Of a stretch of 64,000 nt of DNA, positions 25,584 through 34,997 are shown one piece after another. The position numbers were made by a program, and so were the translations under genes. Below the pieces are notes generated by a model, which saw nothing but the letters and a program-made list of their open reading frames with translations, searched no databases and was not told where the DNA came from. Every line of letters starts with the position of its first letter. The first letter of the stretch is position 1. Origin of the DNA: RAM1 sp943372515 (GTDB lineage Bacteria > Pseudomonadota > Gammaproteobacteria > Burkholderiales > Burkholderiaceae_C); contig CALRYY010000002.1 in the NCBI GenBank assembly GCA_943372515.1, positions 1-64,000 of the forward strand, in the 5' to 3' direction.

Positions 25584-25826
25584 ATGAAGGCCTGTCACAA
25601 GGGGCCTGCCATGGTGTCTGCTGAATACCGGATCGAGAGCCAGCTTGCAATCGTCAACCGCTTTGTGCCGTCGTCCAGCCTGGCGCGGCCCTTTGGCGAT
25701 TTGTCGCTGGCGGTGGCCGTTGCGGCCAAAAGCGAAACAACGCCTTCGGGCGGTGAAATCCGCGTGGTGCATGTGCCCAGCGGCGAGGTGGTGTTCACCA
25801 GCGCGGCGGCGGCGCGGCCGGCATGA
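25584..25826 (+). CDS. Small hypothetical protein
   Basis: The frame is open from 25500, but plausible starts with ribosome-binding sites are ATG 25584 (GAGG at 25574) and ATG 25611 (AAGGGG at 25599), giving 80 or 71 residues. The product has a central segment SQLAIVNRFVPSSSLARPFG and a hydrophilic C-terminus (GGEIRVVHVPSGEVVF). No family is recognised. It overlaps the next gene by four bases (ATGA), which supports real coding and cotranscription. Confidence 0.55.
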   Translation: MKACHKGPAMVSAEYRIESQLAIVNRFVPSSSLARPFGDLSLAVAVAAKSETTPSGGEIRVVHVPSGEVVFTSAAAARPA

Positions 25827-26308
25827 AGCAGTCACTGCGCAAGACACCGTCGCTGCTGCACCTGGCCTACAAATACGATGGCGCAGGCGGCAACGTCACA
25901 GGCTGCCACCTGACCCTGAACTGCGAAGGCTGCGTGCTGACACTGGCCGTTGACCTGACGGGCAATTTCCGCAACCGGGACCACTCAGGGCGCACTTATC
26001 AGGACGCGGTAACGCTGGCGCGCGACCACCACAAGCTCAAGTTCGTGCAGTGCCATGACAACCTGGTGCGCGCGCGCCTGATCCGCACCTGGGAACAGGT
26101 CGCCCACCCGCAACTGCGCCTGGCGTTGCTGATGGGCTCGCGCGGCGGCAGCCTGTACGAGGTAAAGCCGCGTTCGCTGCTGATGGGCGGCGTGCAGCTG
26201 GACGTGCTGTCGGTGCTGGACTTTCAAGAGCTTGAAGCCCGCAGCAGCCGGGGCTGGCGCCACTCGGGCTTTCACGCGTCGGGTTTCCAGCATTCGCAGG
26301 CAGGTTGA
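25823..26308 (+). CDS. Hypothetical protein, translationally coupled to the preceding small gene
   Basis: A 161-residue soluble protein with no signal peptide or membrane helix. It has a beta-rich, Cys-containing N-terminal half (GCHLTLNCEGCVLTLAVDL) and a basic C-terminus rich in Arg, Ser and His. Three Cys and several His near residues 28-40 and 76 could bind a metal, but no known zinc motif is clear. No family is recognised. It overlaps the upstream small gene by four bases. Confidence 0.6.
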   Translation: MKQSLRKTPSLLHLAYKYDGAGGNVTGCHLTLNCEGCVLTLAVDLTGNFRNRDHSGRTYQDAVTLARDHHKLKFVQCHDNLVRARLIRTWEQVAHPQLRLALLMGSRGGSLYEVKPRSLLMGGVQLDVLSVLDFQELEARSSRGWRHSGFHASGFQHSQAG

Positions 26309-26405
26309 AAGGGCGGTTGGCAGGCCGGGTGTAGGACACCCGCCCCTTCCAACGCGCGCGGCGCGCCGACAGCCAGGGCCCCGCGCAGCGCCTAGCATCG
26401 TCCTG

Positions 26406-27281
26406 ATGAAACTGCCCACCACACTTGCCGCCTGGATGCTGGGTGCCGTCGCGTTGGCTGCGCCCGCATTTGCCGCCACACCCGCCGAGGCGCTGAAGGC
26501 CCGGTACACCGAATACGCGCCGCAGCTGGCCCGCAATGATTACCAGCGCGCCATGCACATCGAGTCGGTGGCGGCGGGCAATTCGCTCAGCGGCGAAATC
26601 CACGCCGTGCTGGACCACCCGTTCACGCGCATGGGCAGCGCGCTGCGCGAGCCAGCGGCGTGGTGCGATGTGCTGATCCTGCCGTTCAACACCAAGTTCT
26701 GCCGCGCCACCACAACTGCCGGTGCGCAACCCCTGCTGGCCATGCGCATAGGCCGCAAATTTGACCAGCCGCTGAAAGACGCCTATCCGCTGGACTTTCG
26801 CTGGCAACAGGTGTCCGCGACCAGTGACTATTTTGAGACCCGGCTGACGGCCGCTGAAGGGCCTGTGGGCACCCGCAACTACCGGGTGGTGGTGGCCGCA
26901 GTGCCGCTGGACGGCGGGCGCACCTTCATGCGCCTGAGCTACTCGTACAGCTATGGCGCCATGGGCCGCATGGCCTTGCAGGGCTACCTGGCCACGGCGG
27001 GGGCCGACAAAGTGGGGTTCTCGGTGACAGGCCGCGACGCCAGGGGCGAGCCGATCTATATCGACGGCATGCGTGGCGTGGTGGAGCGCAACGCCATGCG
27101 CTATTACCTGGCCATTGACGCCTACCTGGCGTCGCTGTCGGCGCCACCTGACGAACAGGTGGACCGGCGCATCCAGCTGTGGTTCACCGCCAGCGAGCGC
27201 CACGCCCGCCAGCTGCGCGAGATGGACAAAGCCACGTATGTGACCATGAAACGCCAGGAATACGCGCGGCAGATGAACTGA
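26406..27281 (+). CDS. Exported hypothetical protein
   Basis: A 291-residue protein from ATG 26406, where a typical signal peptide begins (AAWMLGAVALAAPAFA, predicted cleavage near residue 23). The mature protein is probably periplasmic. Recurring features include DHPFTRMGSALREPAAWCDV, with two Cys nearby that could form a disulfide, and LSYSYSYGAMGRMALQGYL. It looks like a conserved Burkholderiales protein of unknown function; no enzyme motif is visible. It is followed by a GC-rich repeat and the convergent metK. Confidence 0.75.
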   Translation: MKLPTTLAAWMLGAVALAAPAFAATPAEALKARYTEYAPQLARNDYQRAMHIESVAAGNSLSGEIHAVLDHPFTRMGSALREPAAWCDVLILPFNTKFCRATTTAGAQPLLAMRIGRKFDQPLKDAYPLDFRWQQVSATSDYFETRLTAAEGPVGTRNYRVVVAAVPLDGGRTFMRLSYSYSYGAMGRMALQGYLATAGADKVGFSVTGRDARGEPIYIDGMRGVVERNAMRYYLAIDAYLASLSAPPDEQVDRRIQLWFTASERHARQLREMDKATYVTMKRQEYARQMN

Positions 27282-27290
27282 CCCACCCCC

Positions 27291-27360
27291 GAAGCGCCTG
27301 CGGCGCCTCCCCCTCCAGGGGGCGCCACCAGCGGCCCGGCGAAGCCGGTTCCGCGGTGGC
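27291..27360. repeat. GC-rich Comamonadaceae-type intergenic repeat between convergent genes
   Basis: The segment contains nested inverted repeats: GGCGCC at 27302-27307 with 27321-27326 (with inner C and G runs), CCGGC/GCCGG at 27336-27340 and 27344-27348, and an enclosing CCACC/GGTGG at 27325-27329 and 27355-27359. I recall closely similar sequences scattered between genes in Acidovorax- and Rhodoferax-like genomes. Here it fills the 90 bases between the convergent exported protein gene and metK and could act as a bidirectional terminator. Confidence 0.7.
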
Positions 27361-27371
27361 ACTGCAAGGGG

Positions 27372-28556
<1,185 letters not shown>

Positions 28557-28576
28557 TTGAATAAACTCCGTTGATT

Positions 28577-28595
28577 GCAAGGCGCGTTGCCTTGC
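28577..28595 (-). promoter_or_regulatory. Hairpin in the metK mRNA leader
   Basis: On the metK strand GCAAGGC-aacgc-GCCTTGC forms a perfect 7-bp stem with a 5-base loop ending about 20 bases before the metK start, just upstream of its CGGAG ribosome-binding site. Its position suits translational control, but it does not match a SAM riboswitch that I can recognise. The rest of the 131-base intergenic region must contain divergent promoters for metK and the acyltransferase gene. Confidence 0.5.
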
Positions 28596-28687
28596 TTGGA
28601 GCTTCGGCGAACGCTTTAGCAGCTTTAATTTAACGTCGCCCTGCAAGTAGTTCATAACTCGGCGACCTGCGCATTTTAACCAGACCC

Positions 28688-29524
28688 ATGCTGACCCTGT
28701 TTCGCGCGTTGTCGGTCCTGCCCCTGTGGCTGCTGCATGCGGTGGGCTGGGCGCTGGGCTGGACGGCGTATCTGGGCTCGGTCGTGTACCGCAACCGGCT
28801 GCGTGACAACGCGGCGCTGGCCGGGGTGTCGCCGCGTCAGCTTCGCACGGCCGTGGGCGAGTCGGGCAAGCTGGTGGCCGAGCTGCCCCGCCTGTGGTTT
28901 GGCGCGCCGGTGCCCGTGGGCTGGGACGGCGCGCAGTGGATAGAGGCCGCCCATACGCAGGGGCGCGGCATTGTCTTTTTGACGCCGCACCTGGGCTGCT
29001 TTGAAATCACCGCGCAGGGGTATGCACAGCGTTTTGGCGCCACGCGCGGACCGATCACCGTGCTGTACCGCCCCGCGCGCAAGGCCTGGCTGCGCGCGCT
29101 GGTGGATGGTGCGCGCACCCGCCCGGGCCTGGTCACCGCGCCCACGACGCTGTCGGGCGTCAGGCAGATGTTGAAAGCCCTGAAAAAGGGCGAGGCCGTG
29201 GGCCTGCTGCCCGACCAGGTGCCGCCGCTGGGGCTGGGCGTGTGGGCACCGTTCTTTGGCCGCGACGCGTACACCATGACACTGTCGGCCCGCCTGGCCC
29301 AGCAGTCGGGCGCGCAGGTGTTGCTGGCCTGGGGTGAACGGCGCGGCTGGGGCCGTGGGTATGTAATTCATGTGCGGCCCCTGGACGTTTCGCTCCCGGA
29401 CGACGCGGCGGTTGCCGCCTCTCAAGTCAATGCCGCCATGCAGGCACTGGTGCGCGAATGCCCGGGCCAGTATCTGTGGGGCTACGCCCGCTACAAGGCG
29501 CCGCGCAAGGACGCCGCGCCATGA
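28688..29524 (+). CDS. LpxL/LpxM-family lipid A acyltransferase (first of tandem pair)
   Basis: A 278-residue protein with an N-terminal membrane anchor (about residues 8-30) and the lysophospholipid acyltransferase fold. The HX4E catalytic motif is present in TPHLGCFEIT, and the glycine/proline-bearing LLPDQVPPLGLGVW is the second conserved block. Such enzymes add secondary acyl chains to Kdo2-lipid A at the inner membrane. It overlaps the second acyltransferase by four bases (ATGA). Which of the two is the LpxL and which the LpxM-type enzyme cannot be decided here. Confidence 0.9.
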   Translation: MLTLFRALSVLPLWLLHAVGWALGWTAYLGSVVYRNRLRDNAALAGVSPRQLRTAVGESGKLVAELPRLWFGAPVPVGWDGAQWIEAAHTQGRGIVFLTPHLGCFEITAQGYAQRFGATRGPITVLYRPARKAWLRALVDGARTRPGLVTAPTTLSGVRQMLKALKKGEAVGLLPDQVPPLGLGVWAPFFGRDAYTMTLSARLAQQSGAQVLLAWGERRGWGRGYVIHVRPLDVSLPDDAAVAASQVNAAMQALVRECPGQYLWGYARYKAPRKDAAP

Positions 29525-30387
29525 TCAGTCACCTGGGCGTGGCCTTCATGCGGCTGCTGGGCCGCTTGCCGCTGCCTTGGGTGCGCGCGCTGGGCTGGGC
29601 GCTGGGCTGGGTGCTGTATGCGCTGGTTGTGCCGCGCCGGCGTGTGGTGCGGGCCAACCTGGGCTTGTGCTTCCCGCAATGGAGCGACGCGCAGCGCCGC
29701 GTGCTGGTGCCGCAGGTGTTCATTCATTTCGCACAGGCCTGGCTTGACCGCGGCTGGCTCTGGCATGGCAGCGCGCAGGTGACGCGCCAGCGCCTGGTGC
29801 TGACAGGCGCCGTGGACGCATTGGCGGGCCAGGAACCCACGGTGATTTTTGCGCCGCATTTTGTGGGGCTGGATGCCGGCTGGACAGCGCTGACGCAACA
29901 GCTGCCGCGTGCTTTCACCACCATCTACACCGACCAGGCCGACAAGGTGGTGGACGCCTGGATTCACGCGGGGCGAAGCCGTTACGGCACGGGCCGCCTG
30001 TTTGGCCGCGCCGACGGTGTGCGAAGCATCGTGGCGGCGCTGCGCGCCGGGGAACCGCTGTACCTGTTGCCCGACATGAATTTCGGGCCCGAGGAATCCA
30101 TCTTTGTGCCGTTTTACGGCGTGCCCGCGGCCACCGTGCCGTCGCTGTCGCGCTTTGCCCGGCTGGCCCGGGCGAAGGTGGTGCCGGTGGTCACGCGCAT
30201 GACACGCACCGGTTACGAGGTGCAGGTGATGCCGGCCTGGAGCGACTTCCCCGGGGACGACATGGCGCTGGACACGGCGCTCATGAACCTGCGGCTGCAG
30301 GGCTGGATTGATCAAATGCCGGCCCAGTACTACTGGGTGCACAAGCGATTCAAGACCCGCCCGCCGGGCGAGTCCGGGGTTTACTGA
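29521..30387 (+). CDS. LpxL/LpxM-family lipid A acyltransferase (second of tandem pair)
   Basis: A 288-residue protein read from ATG 29521, which overlaps the upstream stop. An N-terminal hydrophobic anchor (RALGWALGWVLYALVV) precedes the catalytic HX4D motif (FAPHFVGLDAG). LYLLPDMNFGPEESIFVPF is the second conserved block. It should transfer a secondary acyl chain to lipid A. It is clearly paralogous to its neighbour, with shared WALGW segments, but not a recent duplicate. The end overlaps the convergent hydrolase gene by seven bases. Confidence 0.9.
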   Translation: MISHLGVAFMRLLGRLPLPWVRALGWALGWVLYALVVPRRRVVRANLGLCFPQWSDAQRRVLVPQVFIHFAQAWLDRGWLWHGSAQVTRQRLVLTGAVDALAGQEPTVIFAPHFVGLDAGWTALTQQLPRAFTTIYTDQADKVVDAWIHAGRSRYGTGRLFGRADGVRSIVAALRAGEPLYLLPDMNFGPEESIFVPFYGVPAATVPSLSRFARLARAKVVPVVTRMTRTGYEVQVMPAWSDFPGDDMALDTALMNLRLQGWIDQMPAQYYWVHKRFKTRPPGESGVY

Positions 30388-31283
30388 GCTTTCAGAAAAT
30401 CGCCCAGGTGCCGCGCCACGAGCTGCGGCTGCTCGTGGATGATCCAGTGCGAAGCGCCCTCCACGCGGTGCAGCGTCAGCCGCGGGATGTACACGTCCAG
30501 TCCGTCTATCAGCTCGGGCGGCAAAGCCACGTCGTCCAGGCCCCAGACCACCAGCGTGGGCACGTTCACCGTCAGCATGGCGTGCGGCAGGTCGATGGCG
30601 GCGGCGCCGGGGTCTTCAGGCCGCGGCGGGCGCAGCGGGGACGCACGGTAGTAGTTGCAGCCGCCCGTGAGGCCTGCGCCCCAGATGGCGCGGTACTGGT
30701 CCCTGACGGCGTCACTGAGCCAGGCCGGCATGCTGGCACCGTCCTTGGCTTTGCTGAAAAACGGCCACATGCGCGCGAAGTCGTTTTCAGCCAGCAGCGT
30801 TTCCGCGTCCGGGCGGATCAGGAAGTTCATGTACGCGCTGGCGGCCTGCTGCTTCGGGTTGGCTTTGAGCTCGCGCAGGAAAGTGCCGGGGTGGGGTGAG
30901 TTGACGATGGCCAGCCGCTGGATCAGCTGCGGCTGCTGGTTGGCCAGGTTCCAGGCTACCGCGCCGCCCCAGTCGTGCGCCACCAGGCACTCGATGGGGC
31001 CGCCGGGCGATTCGGACGCGATCAGGGCCACGATGTCTTGCACCAGGTGCTTGGGTCGGTAGGCGCTCACATCCACCGGGGCGCTGGATTGCTCGAACCC
31101 GCGCAGGTTGGGTGCTACGCATCGGTAACCTTGCGCTGCAAAGTGCGCCAGCAGTTCGTCCCACACAAAAGCCGCCTCGGGAAAGCCGTGCAGGAACACC
31201 AGCACGGGCCGTCCCCGCCCGCCCGCTGCGCGGCAGCTCAAGGTAATGCAGTGCGGGAGGCTGAGCTGGAACTGTTCGATCAT
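30381..31283 (-). CDS. Alpha/beta hydrolase (epoxide hydrolase-like)
   Basis: A 300-residue cytosolic alpha/beta hydrolase. The oxyanion segment is LHGFPEAAF, the nucleophile is Asp in VAHDWGGAVAW, and the acid/base residues fit WGLDDVALP and GASHWIIHE. An Asp nucleophile in HDWGG points to the epoxide hydrolase/haloalkane dehalogenase group; the residues would suit an epoxide hydrolase, but substrate is unknown. It overlaps engB by four bases on the same strand, so it is cotranscribed with it. Confidence 0.88.
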   Translation of the reverse strand: MIEQFQLSLPHCITLSCRAAGGRGRPVLVFLHGFPEAAFVWDELLAHFAAQGYRCVAPNLRGFEQSSAPVDVSAYRPKHLVQDIVALIASESPGGPIECLVAHDWGGAVAWNLANQQPQLIQRLAIVNSPHPGTFLRELKANPKQQAASAYMNFLIRPDAETLLAENDFARMWPFFSKAKDGASMPAWLSDAVRDQYRAIWGAGLTGGCNYYRASPLRPPRPEDPGAAAIDLPHAMLTVNVPTLVVWGLDDVALPPELIDGLDVYIPRLTLHRVEGASHWIIHEQPQLVARHLGDFLKAQ

Positions 31284-32008
31284 TCGTCGGTGGCCTGACT
31301 GGGTGGGTCTGCGGGGACGTCGGCTTGTGCCGGGTGGGCCCAGTCAAACAACAGCTGGGCGACTTCGTCGACGCCTTGCTTCTTGAGCGCCGAAAACAGT
31401 TTCACCTCACCGCCGCCGGCCTGCAGTCGCGCAATGGACAGGGCCTTGGTGCCTTCGCTGCGGTTGAGCTTGTCGGCCTTGGTCAGCAGCACCAGGAATT
31501 TCAGGCCTTCTTCCACCCGCGGGCGGATGACCTCAAGCAGGATTTCGTCCAGCTCGGTCATGCCGTGGCGCGGGTCGCACATCAGCACAATGCCACGCAG
31601 GTTTTCGCGGGTGACCAGGTAGTTGGCCATGACCTGCTGCCAGCGCAGCTTGTCCTGCTTGGGAACGGCCGCGTAGCCGTAGCCCGGCAGGTCGGCCAGC
31701 ACGGCGTCGGTCACGCCCTGCTTGCCCAGGGTGAACAGGTTGATGCTTTGCGTGCGCCCCGGCGTCTTGGAGGCAAAGGCCAGGCGCTTTTGCTGCGTCA
31801 GGGTGTTGATGCAGGTGGACTTGCCGGCATTGGAGCGGCCCACGAAGGCGATTTCGGGCACGGACAGGGGCGGCAGGAACTCAAGTTTGGGCGCTGTGGT
31901 GAGGAATTTGGCCGTGTGCATCCAGCCCATGGCCGTGGTGGCTGCAGGCAGGGCCGTGGGTGGCGTTGCGGGTGTCTTGACGGGAGTTTGCCCGGCGGGT
32001 TTAGTCAT
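31280..32008 (-). CDS. engB: Ribosome biogenesis GTP-binding protein EngB (YsxC/YihA)
   Basis: A 242-residue GTPase read from ATG 32008. G1 is GRSNAGKST; the Thr-containing switch I follows (SKTPGRTQSIN), G3 is DLPGYGYA and G4 is LTKADKL. EngB assists assembly of the large ribosomal subunit. About 30 residues at each end are low-complexity extensions (Pro/Thr/Ala), common in betaproteobacterial copies. It is divergent from the cytochrome c4 gene with an 80-base shared upstream region. Confidence 0.96.
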   Translation of the reverse strand: MTKPAGQTPVKTPATPPTALPAATTAMGWMHTAKFLTTAPKLEFLPPLSVPEIAFVGRSNAGKSTCINTLTQQKRLAFASKTPGRTQSINLFTLGKQGVTDAVLADLPGYGYAAVPKQDKLRWQQVMANYLVTRENLRGIVLMCDPRHGMTELDEILLEVIRPRVEEGLKFLVLLTKADKLNRSEGTKALSIARLQAGGGEVKLFSALKKQGVDEVAQLLFDWAHPAQADVPADPPSQATDE

Positions 32009-32022
32009 TGGATGGCCTGGTA

Positions 32023-32054
32023 TTGCGGGGAAACCCGAGGCGTCATTGTAGAAT
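32023..32054 (+). promoter_or_regulatory. Possible sigma-70 promoter of the cytochrome c4 gene
   Basis: TAGAAT at 32049-32054 is a good -10 hexamer 35 bases before the ATG at 32089. TTGCGG at 32023-32028 is the best -35 nearby but the 20-base spacing is long. The site lies in the short divergent region shared with engB. Tentative. Confidence 0.35.
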
Positions 32055-32088
32055 CGCAGAGTTTTGCGCCAATAAACAGACCCCCGAT

Positions 32089-32775
32089 ATGAAGTTGCTA
32101 GCCTCTTTGCTGACCGCTGCCGTACTGGTGGCCCCCGGTTTTTCCGCCTTTGCCCAGACGGCCGCGCCCGCAGCTGCACCTGCTGCGGCAGCGCCCGCTG
32201 CGGTAGTTGCAGCGCCGGCTGCCCCCAAGGCGGCTAAGCCCGACCTCGTCCAGGGCGAGGCCAAGTACACCGCGGTGTGCGCGGCCTGCCACGGGGCCGA
32301 CGGCAATTCGGGCGCCCCGGCCAACCCCAAGCTGGCGCAGCAGCACCCCGAATACCTGGTCAAGCAGCTGCAGGAGTTCAAATCCGGCAAGCGGGCCAAC
32401 GCCATCATGCAGGGCTTTGCCGCCACGCTCAGCGATGCCGACATGAAGAATATCGCCGCCTGGGTCACCTCCAAAAAGTCCAAGCCCGGCTTCGCCAAAG
32501 ACAAGGAACTGGTCGCCTTGGGTGAACGCATCTATCGCGGCGGCATTGCCGACCGCCAGATCGCCGCTTGCGCCGGCTGCCACAACCCCACGGGCGCGGG
32601 CATCCCCGCCCAGTACCCCCGCCTGGGTGGCCAGCACGCCGAATACACCGACGCCCAGCTCAAGGCCTTCCGCGACGGCGTACGCAAGAACAGCGTGCAG
32701 ATGACCCAGGTGGCCGCCAAGCTGAATGACCGCGAGATCAAGGCCGTGTCGGATTACATCGCCGGCCTGCGTTGA
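32089..32775 (+). CDS. Dihaem cytochrome c4
   Basis: A 228-residue periplasmic dihaem cytochrome. A signal peptide (ends near FSAFAQ, residue 24) is followed by an Ala/Pro linker and two cytochrome c domains with CXXCH motifs at residues 64-68 (CAACH) and 161-165 (CAGCH). Distal Met ligands are plausible in the segments IMQGFA and VQMTQVA. Cytochrome c4 carries electrons to terminal oxidases. A strong terminator follows, then resB/ccsA, which attach haem to such proteins. Confidence 0.94.
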   Translation: MKLLASLLTAAVLVAPGFSAFAQTAAPAAAPAAAAPAAVVAAPAAPKAAKPDLVQGEAKYTAVCAACHGADGNSGAPANPKLAQQHPEYLVKQLQEFKSGKRANAIMQGFAATLSDADMKNIAAWVTSKKSKPGFAKDKELVALGERIYRGGIADRQIAACAGCHNPTGAGIPAQYPRLGGQHAEYTDAQLKAFRDGVRKNSVQMTQVAAKLNDREIKAVSDYIAGLR

Positions 32776-32810
32776 TTGCGTTGAACTAACCGCCAGCAAC
32801 CCAACCAAAC

Positions 32811-32845
32811 AAGGCGGGCGCCTCTCTCGAGGGCCCGCCTTTTTC
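32811..32845 (+). terminator. Rho-independent terminator after cytochrome c4
   Basis: AAGGCGGGC (32811-32819) pairs with GCCCGCCTT (32833-32841), leaving a loop of about 13 bases and followed by a run of T residues. It lies 36 bases after the cytochrome c4 stop codon and 26 bases before resB, so it separates the two transcripts. Confidence 0.88.
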
Positions 32846-32870
32846 GTTCCCCAGCACTTCACGAGTCAAG

Positions 32871-34997
32871 ATGTCAGCTTCCACCCACGGGCTTCAGGTC
32901 AGGACCGGTTCGCAGGCCGTGCGATCTGCCGTGGAACTGCTGTCGTCCATGCGGTTTTCAATCTCGCTGCTGACGATCATCTGCATTGCGTCGGTCATCG
33001 GCACGGTGCTCAAGCAACACGAGCCCGCAGTCAACTACGTCAACCAGTTCGGGCCGTTCTGGGCGCAGCTGTTCATGGCGGTCAAGCTCAATGCCGTTTA
33101 CAGCGCCTGGTGGTTCCTGCTGATCCTGGCCTTTTTGGTAACCAGCACGTCGCTGTGCATTGCGCGCAATACGCCCAAGATCATTGCCGACCTGAAGACC
33201 TACAAGGAAAACATCCGCGACCAGAGCCTGAAGGCTTTTCACCACCGCGCCATCGCCGGGCTGGGTGAAACGCCGCAGGCCGCGGCTGAGCGCATCGGCC
33301 GCACGCTGGCCAGCGGCGGCTGGAAAGTGAAGCTGCAGCAGCGCAGCACCCCCCAGGGCGACGGCTGGATGGTGGCGGCCAAGACCGGTGCGGCCAACAA
33401 GATCGGCTATATCGCCGCGCACAGCGCCATCGTGCTGGTATGCGTGGGCGGCCTGCTGGACGGCGACCTGATCGTGCGCGCGCAGATGCTGCTCAACGGC
33501 AAGGCGCCGTATACGGGCGGTGGCTTGATTGCCGACGTAAAACCCGAGCACCGCCTGTCCGATCGAAACCCCACTTTTCGCGCCAACCTGCTGGTGGCCG
33601 AGGGCACGCAATCGTCCACCGCCATCCTGAACCAGTCCGACGGCATCCTGCTGCAGGAGCTGCCGTTTGCGATCGAGCTCAAGAAATTCATCGTCGAGCA
33701 TTACTCCACCGGCATGCCCAAGCTGTTTGCCAGCGAGATCATCATTCACGACAAGGAAACCGGCGAGAAGATCCCGGCGCGTGTGGAGGTCAACCACCCG
33801 GCGCGACACCGCGGCATCGAGATCTACCAGTCCAGCTTTGACGACGGCGGCTCGGCCGTGACACTGAGGTCGGTGCCCATGAACGGTGCGAGCAAGGCAT
33901 TTGACATCCAGGGCACGATCGGCAGTTCGTCGCAGCTCACGCGCGGGCAGGGCACTGGCGCCGACAAGATGACGCTTGAATACACGGCGCTGCGCCTGAT
34001 CAACGTCGAAAACTTCTCAGGTAATGGTGCGCAGGGTGTGGACGTGCGCAAGGTGGACCTGCGCGCTTCCATCGATTCACGCCTGGGCGCGGCCAACAAG
34101 ACCGTGACCAAAAAAGAGCTGCGCAACGTCGGCCCCAGCATCACCTACAAGCTGCGTGACGCCGCCGGCCAGGCGCATGAATTCCACAATTACATGCTGC
34201 CCGTGGACATGGGGGACGGCGCACCGGTGTTCCTGATGGGCATGCGCGCCACGCCGGCCGAATCGTTTCGCTACCTGCGCGTGCCCGCCGACGAGCAAGG
34301 CGAGATGACCGGCTTCATGCAGTTGAGTGCGGCGCTGGCGGACCCGGGACTGCGCGAGCAGGCGGTGCGCCGCTATTCAGTGCGTGCCACCGACCCTGCG
34401 CGGCCTGAGCTGGCCGGCCAGTTGGCCGCATCCGCGCTGCGCGCGGTGGCGCTGTTTGCCGGCGCCGAGCCCGGGCGCGACGCAAAGACCACGGGCGGCC
34501 TGCAAGCCATTTCTGATTTCATGGAAGCCAACGTGCCCGAGGCCGAGCGCGCGCGGGCGGGCGAGGTGCTGATCCGGATCCTGAACGGCGTGCTGTTCGA
34601 GCTGGCCCAGTTGTCGCGCGAGCGCGCCGGGCTCAAGCCGCTGGAACCCGGCGACAAAACCCAGGCCTTCATGACCCAGGCGGTGCTGGCCCTGTCCGAC
34701 CTGCCGCTGTACCCGGCACCCATGACCTTTCAGCTCAAGGACTTCACCCAGGTGCAGGCCAGCGTGTTCCAGGTGGCACGTGCCCCTGGGCGCAACATTG
34801 TTTACCTGGGCTGCGCCTTGTTGATCCTGGGGGTTTTTGCCATGCTTTACGTGCGCGAGCGCAGACTGTGGGTGTGGCTTGCGCCGCAGGGCGCGGGCGC
34901 GCAGGCCACCATGGCCCTGTCCAGCAACCGCCAGACGATGGACACAGACCGTGAATTCGACATGCTCAAGACCAAATTGATCGGGGTACAGCCTTGA
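32871..34997 (+). CDS. resB: Cytochrome c biogenesis protein ResB (Ccs1)
   Basis: A 708-residue System II cytochrome c synthesis protein. Early membrane helices (MRFSISLLTIICIASVIGTV and WWFLLILAFLVTSTSLCIAR) are followed by a third near residue 185, a large periplasmic domain, and a last helix near residues 645-665 (IVYLGCALLILGVFAMLYVR). This is the ResB layout. ResB with CcsA moves haem across the membrane and ligates it to apocytochromes. It overlaps the next gene by four bases. Confidence 0.95.
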   Translation: MSASTHGLQVRTGSQAVRSAVELLSSMRFSISLLTIICIASVIGTVLKQHEPAVNYVNQFGPFWAQLFMAVKLNAVYSAWWFLLILAFLVTSTSLCIARNTPKIIADLKTYKENIRDQSLKAFHHRAIAGLGETPQAAAERIGRTLASGGWKVKLQQRSTPQGDGWMVAAKTGAANKIGYIAAHSAIVLVCVGGLLDGDLIVRAQMLLNGKAPYTGGGLIADVKPEHRLSDRNPTFRANLLVAEGTQSSTAILNQSDGILLQELPFAIELKKFIVEHYSTGMPKLFASEIIIHDKETGEKIPARVEVNHPARHRGIEIYQSSFDDGGSAVTLRSVPMNGASKAFDIQGTIGSSSQLTRGQGTGADKMTLEYTALRLINVENFSGNGAQGVDVRKVDLRASIDSRLGAANKTVTKKELRNVGPSITYKLRDAAGQAHEFHNYMLPVDMGDGAPVFLMGMRATPAESFRYLRVPADEQGEMTGFMQLSAALADPGLREQAVRRYSVRATDPARPELAGQLAASALRAVALFAGAEPGRDAKTTGGLQAISDFMEANVPEAERARAGEVLIRILNGVLFELAQLSRERAGLKPLEPGDKTQAFMTQAVLALSDLPLYPAPMTFQLKDFTQVQASVFQVARAPGRNIVYLGCALLILGVFAMLYVRERRLWVWLAPQGAGAQATMALSSNRQTMDTDREFDMLKTKLIGVQP

